Assembly (NCBI RefSeq): GCF_003945595.2 | Contig: NW_024104998.1 | Coordinates: 6,144,721-6,208,720, forward strand | Source: Pipra filicauda | Taxonomy: Eukaryota; Chordata; Aves; Passeriformes; Pipridae | Direction: 5' to 3' | Length of the DNA: 64,000 nucleotides | Shown here: in pieces, positions 61,001-64,000 of the stretch | How positions within the stretch are numbered: the first letter of the stretch is position 1 | Layout of the letters: each line of letters opens with the position of its first letter | Translations under genes and position numbers: made by a program | The notes under the pieces: generated by a model | The model's input: only the letters and a program-made list of their open reading frames with translations | Databases searched by the model: none | What the model was told of the DNA's origin: nothing

Positions 61001-63539
61001 CCACTGACAGTTTCTGACTTGATCTGGGGGAGGCCCTTGGACCTGCGCTCCCTCTCGCGCTCCCGTTCCCGCCTTTCCTGGGAGCGTGACTTTGGGGAGT
61101 GTCTGCGCCGGTCCCGGGAGCGCGACCGGGAGCGCCGGTGACGGGAGCGCCGGGACCGGGAGCCAGACCTGGAGCGTTTCCTCTTGGGGGACCTGGTGTG
61201 AACCAAAGCCACGTGTGTCACATCGGGGAGCGAAATGTTTATTGCTTCTACAAAAAAAAAAACGGCTAAAAAAGAGATTTCCAGTGAATTCTGCCACTGA
61301 AATGGGAGTTGATTGACAGGCTTGAAGTTACTCTCTCCCAGTAGGAGAACTGCAGAGACACCCAACTTCCCTCAGAGGGGAGATGACTTCCAGGGGTTCA
61401 TAATTCTTAGTCACTAATCCAGCTCTCATTCCTGCACTAAAAGAGCTTTCACTGATTTACCTTGATGCAGACCTAGATCTCGACTTCCTGCTGTCAGAAA
61501 CATGCCGTTTGCCCTCCTGAACAGGTGGCTGCTCCACTTCCATATCCTAAAATATGAAGTTGACTGGTGTTATGGGTGAGCAGCACAACTATTTTATTTC
61601 TTTTTATGCCAAGACTAAATTATGTAACAGCACTAAAATTACACTGGATATTCAAATGTGTGAAATTAAAGAGTAACGTGGCTCTCCCTCAGAAGCCTCA
61701 CCTCTGCTCTGTGTCACTGACAGGGAGAGGGTCCAGTATTACATGTACTTAACACAACCACTGAAAACACAGCATAGAAATAATCTGAACAACTCTTGTT
61801 TTCAATTTGCATATTATCTTTTTTTCCATATTTCAGTCCATCTCCACAGAATATGATTATTCTCCTTAAAGTCAGTCGGTGGATCCTGCTGTGTCAAAGT
61901 TACAGGCAAAGTGAGGTTTACTACAGCTCTTCTCCAAGACATTACTAAAAACTACTTTAAGCCCTGTATGTAAGCACACTGTAAGAAATTTGAAAAATGA
62001 AGCAGAAAGTCAAAGCAATACATAAAATGCAACAACTTGCTTAAAAAAAAAAAATATAATTCCAACACAGCTCTTCCTTCCTACCCCAAATCTTCCACAG
62101 TTTCCCATTCCAGAACATAAATGCATCCTGCCTAGACTTTAAATTTTAATTTAAATTTTAAAATAAATTGAAGTTTTCATTATATGACCCCAGCAGGGAA
62201 CACCTAAAAAAGCCCTCTCTCGAAATGTACTGATTCAACAGAATTCTAGACTAAAAAAACTAATTACAAAGACACTCTTGAGAACTGTCCTTTTATTCCA
62301 AGTCAAAGCAAGAACTGATTTCTACAATCTGTGATGTCACAGCTTGGTACCATCTCTATTTCTCAGTTCAGGATTTCCTTTTCTTGGAACAAAAGAGGCA
62401 AATAGACTTTTTAAAATATATATATACACACATATATAGGCTCATGAATAGACTTGCTCTTTGATTTCTTCTTAATAGCAGCCAGTTATTGAACCTACAT
62501 ATCCTGAAAACCCTTAGGAACCAAAGCATTTACTTGGATTTTCTTAAGTTGTTACAGATTTTGAGTCCATTTCCACTACATTCACATTCTACCAGGCCCT
62601 TAAAAATTAACTTTTCCAGACGGTTTCTTCACACAAGGAGATTGCATTGTCAGAATTCCATGGCACAAAATATTCCTGAAATATGATGGAGACAGGAAAG
62701 GGAAGATGAGGAAGCAGAAAGCACACACATGCTGGTTTTGCCACACTTGTCCTGGAGCCCCCCAGCTTAATCCAACCATGTCCCAATGGAGCCACCCTCA
62801 CAGCCAGCTCTTGTCCTGGATATCCTGAAGCTTCTGCTCCTGCACAATCCATATACATTTGAAAAACACATGTCTGAGAGCATTTAAGTTACTTTGTTAA
62901 CTGCAAAGGCTCCTCACCTGCTGATGGGGTTTCTGCATGTGTGACTCAGTCTGGACTGGAAAAGGAGACTGGAAAGTTGGCTGCACAGGTGCTGCTGGTG
63001 GAATCACAGGCTGAGCCATGGGTGGGAACTGGGGGGTAGGCAGGAGACCAAAACCTGGCATTTGCCCATTAGGAGGAAGTGGGACCTTTAGAGAATAAAA
63101 AAAAAAAAAAAAACAACAACAAAAATCCAGCTAGGAAAAGAAATTAAATTGGCTTTCCCAGTTTGCTCAAGTTAAGTTGTATCCGTGCTCCAAAGTCACA
63201 ATAAAAGATGGGGGAAAGATGAAGTAGGTCAAGCATTTAGATGTAGAAAACAATCTCGTTCTTCAAAGCCTGACTGGGACAGAGAACAAAGATATGTTTC
63301 TTTAGAAAAATTGAGGGCTAAGCCACATTCACTCTTCACAATAGTGAAACCACTTCCTTATTTCTCCACCAAAGAAAACAAGCAAAAGATAGAAAACACC
63401 AGAGAGGGACAAGGGAGAACCTGAAGTTACCTGGTGACGCATTGGATCCTGCTGTATTCCCATCATCCGCTGCTGGAAAGGATCCATATTTGGGAGCTGA
63501 GGAAATACTGGCTGTTGCATGCCTTCTGCTGGAAACCCA
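51163..63539 (-). CDS. SCAF4: SR-related CTD-associated factor 4, C-terminal 12 coding exons (partial)
   Basis: SCAF4 binds the phosphorylated RNA polymerase II C-terminal domain and prevents early termination at upstream poly(A) sites. In transcript order the coding exons are 63539-63431, 63085-62918, 61546-61462, 61192-61002, 60041-59941, 58949-58836, 58375-58219, 57985-57831, 56068-55906, 55791-55711, 55625-55440 and 52004-51163. All introns are GT-AG, and the phases agree except at 61546-61462. The order is a Pro/Gln-rich linker, RS-rich segment, RRM (TTLWVGQLDKRTTQQDV, then RGCAYIVMVHRQDA), long Pro-rich region, RDRER-rich tail and TGA. The CTD-interaction domain at the N-terminus is beyond the window edge. 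The paralogue SCAF8 is similar, but the segments EWKGIPKK, the tail REKEE-like repeats and the position beside SOD1 fit SCAF4. Confidence 0.93.
52005..55439 (-). other. SCAF4: SCAF4 last intron
   Basis: The largest SCAF4 intron in the window, AT-rich, with no recognised exon or CR1 copy. It includes the 18-bp tandem duplication at 54942-54979. Confidence 0.7.
54942..54979. repeat. Tandem duplication, two 18-bp copies
   Basis: GGCTGAATAAAAGCTTTA repeats head to tail. Intronic in SCAF4. Confidence 0.9.
55440..55625 (-). CDS. SCAF4: SCAF4 exon, second to last coding exon
   Basis: 186 bases, phase 1 at both ends (acceptor TTCCTCAG, donor CTTG|GTAAGT). Encodes TATGGSEDTTKESSVGNPIP and on to PVTQAVPLLG. 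Confidence 0.92.
55711..55791 (-). CDS. SCAF4: SCAF4 short proline-rich exon
   Basis: 81 bases, phase 1 at both ends, so skipping it would keep the frame. Encodes FLPPGPPPPITPPVSVPHTP and then AVNIPN. Donor is AACT|GTAAGT. Confidence 0.9.
55906..56068 (-). CDS. SCAF4: SCAF4 exon, proline-rich
   Basis: Acceptor TTCCTTAG, donor CCCCCAG|GTACAT; phase 0 in, phase 1 out. Contains GVPPPPPPPFLRPGFNPLHL, a run of seven prolines in a G+C-rich codon context. Confidence 0.93.
56236..56389. repeat. Tandem duplication, two 79-bp copies
   Basis: The block beginning CTCCTACCACTCAC starts at 56236 and again at 56315. I see a single substitution between the copies (CACG versus CACA), so the duplication is recent. 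It lies wholly within a SCAF4 intron. Confidence 0.95.
57325..57408. repeat. Tandem duplication, two 42-bp copies
   Basis: AACCCATAATTCAACATATT begins at 57325 and again at 57367, with copies nearly identical. Intronic in SCAF4. Confidence 0.92.
57831..57985 (-). CDS. SCAF4: SCAF4 exon, start of Pro-rich region
   Basis: Acceptor GTTGTACAG, donor CCACAG|GTGAGA; phase 1 in, phase 0 out. Encodes EWKGIPKKSENEVAQNGGAE and then a VPIPVPMPAPITVPPPQ stretch. Confidence 0.93.
58219..58375 (-). CDS. SCAF4: SCAF4 exon after the RRM
   Basis: Acceptor CCTCCAAG, donor AGTCCAG|GTACAG. Reads IAWALNKGIKPDYKQYWDVE, then LGVTYIPWDKVKPEDLE, a block strongly conserved between SCAF4 and SCAF8. Confidence 0.94.
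58836..58949 (-). CDS. SCAF4: SCAF4 exon, second half of RRM
   Basis: Thirty-eight codons, phase 0 at both ends (acceptor CCAACCAG, donor ATCAAG|GTACTG). RNP1 is RGCAYIVM, followed by VHRQDANRALQKLSRGNF. The Asn in QDAN replaces a Tyr in the human protein as I recall it. Confidence 0.95.
59468..59521. repeat. AT-rich low-complexity run
   Basis: Imperfect ATATTTATAT/ATGTATGC alternation in a SCAF4 intron. Confidence 0.7.
59941..60041 (-). CDS. SCAF4: SCAF4 exon, first half of RRM
   Basis: Acceptor GTTGCAG, donor TCAAT|GTGAGT. It contains the RNP2 motif LWVGQL within VCSTTLWVGQLDKRTTQQDV, then LLEEFGPIESIN. A second AG lies 7 bases inside, but only the outer one keeps the frame from the previous exon. 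Confidence 0.95.
61002..61192 (-). CDS. SCAF4: SCAF4 exon, RS-rich segment
   Basis: Acceptor CACACCAG, donor CAGTG|GTAAGT; enters in phase 2 and leaves in phase 1. It encodes SPKRKRSRSGSRSRRSRHRR, more RS/RE repeats, and LPQIKSETVS leading into the RRM. Confidence 0.92.
61462..61546 (-). pseudogene. SCAF4: SCAF4 exon at start of RS segment, with an apparent one-base deletion
   Basis: Acceptor ATTTTAG and donor TCAAG|GTAAAT are good. The first half reads DMEVEQPPVQEGKRHV in phase 0. The second half reads SDSRKSRSRSASR only in a different frame. Neighbouring exons require a length of 2 modulo 3, but the exon is 85 bases (1 modulo 3). One T is missing at about 61500, where the family has a three-T run. 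Read literally, the protein would stop at 60020-60018, before the RRM. The gene is otherwise intact, so this is broken in the sequence as given and may not be broken in the bird. Confidence 0.8.
61547..62917 (-). other. SCAF4: SCAF4 intron
   Basis: AT-rich intron with a short TATATATA/CACACA patch at 62415-62438. Nothing else recognised. The SCAF4 introns at 58376-58835, 58950-59940, 60042-61001 and 63086-63430 are likewise empty except for the AT-rich run near 59468-59521. Confidence 0.7.
62918..63085 (-). CDS. SCAF4: SCAF4 exon, Pro/Gln-rich linker
   Basis: Exactly 56 codons, phase 0 at both ends (acceptor CTCTAAAG, donor CAGCAG|GTGAGG). It reads VPLPPNGQMPGFGLLPTPQF and on to KPHQQ, which fits SCAF4. 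The phase of this donor fixes the frame expected in the next exon. Confidence 0.9.
63097..63113. repeat. A17 homopolymer followed by CAACAAC
   Basis: Run of 17 A on the plus strand 12 bases upstream of a SCAF4 acceptor. In the transcript it is a poly(U) tract that may add to the polypyrimidine signal. Confidence 0.8.
63431..63539 (-). CDS. SCAF4: SCAF4 exon, Pro/Gln-rich linker (first in window)
   Basis: Acceptor GGTTTCAG, donor CACCAG|GTAACT. The first base completes a codon started in an exon outside the window (phase 2). It encodes GFPAEGMQQPVFPQLPNMDP and then FQQRMMGIQQDPMRHQ, the linker between the CTD-interaction domain and the RS region. Confidence 0.88.
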
Positions 63540-64000
63540 CTGAAACCAGGAATATTTTAGTGAGACAAGACAGTACATACACAGATCTCTTTATTTTCCA
63601 GATTTCTATACACATTTACACAGCCTTGCTGTAATTTTAAACGGAACAAGTATCTCTACTATGATCCCATTTCCAACAAAAAAAAAAAAGGGAGAAAGAG
63701 TGGCTTCCTTATCTTTTTTCCACTCTAAGAGTAGTCCTTTATCACTTAAAGCAATGCTACACAAAGGTTAGAGCCTCCCTCTCCCCCCTGACTTACAAAG
63801 ATTTCAGCCTATGGAAATGTTTCAGGAAGGTTGTCTGCCTTAGGCTAAACTTCTTCCTCTCCACTTCCTCTTCTGGGAACAAAAGAAGCAACCTTTTTCC
63901 TCAAGGAAAATAAACTGGCTGTACTTTTGCTGTTAACAACCACCTTGGTTTGGGAGGAAATAGGGCAGAGGAGCACAGGATGTGTATCACAGCAGGATTA
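63540..64000 (-). other. SCAF4: SCAF4 intron running off the window edge
   Basis: No convincing exon. The next upstream exon must end with two bases of a split codon (phase 2). Confidence 0.6.

Overview
The window is nuclear DNA of a bird. It is littered with CR1 retrotransposon 3' ends in both orientations, several ending in the ATTCTATGA-type tail. It carries a young retroviral provirus, and its genes have short introns. Two protein-coding genes can be read exon by exon. A passerine is plausible, but the sequence does not prove it.

Left part (1 to about 30.0 kb): no coding exon is visible. It is AT-moderate sequence broken up by at least ten CR1 fragments. At 30.0-31.4 kb lies a large CpG island with four CCAAT boxes, a YY1-type motif and a minus-strand splice donor. 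This looks like the promoter and non-coding first exon of a minus-strand gene running off to the left. In vertebrates the neighbour on that side of SOD1 is TIAM1, so the left 30 kb is probably TIAM1 intron 1 (inference from synteny, since no TIAM1 coding sequence is present). Beside the island are a minisatellite and a probable solo LTR.

Middle (32-45 kb): intergenic DNA with more CR1 copies and a compact endogenous retrovirus at 39,359-43,412. The provirus has paired LTRs of about 415 bp, an exact 6-bp target duplication, a tRNA-Lys3-type primer binding site and a polypurine tract. Inside there is only a damaged gag start and unrecognised sequence, so it is a deletion derivative.

Right part (45.2-64 kb): SOD1 on the plus strand is complete (5 exons, 154 residues, all metal ligands kept), with a TATA box and two inverted CCAAT boxes. 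Facing it on the minus strand is SCAF4, represented by its last 12 coding exons: a Pro/Gln-rich linker, RS segment, RRM, Pro-rich region and a charged RD/RE-rich tail. The N-terminal CTD-interaction domain lies beyond the right edge. One SCAF4 exon, at about 61,500, is one base short of the length its neighbours require. This is an apparent frameshift and most likely a homopolymer error in the assembly. SOD1 (Cu/Zn superoxide dismutase) and SCAF4 (an RNA polymerase II CTD-binding anti-terminator) are not functionally linked. They are convergent neighbours, as in other vertebrates.
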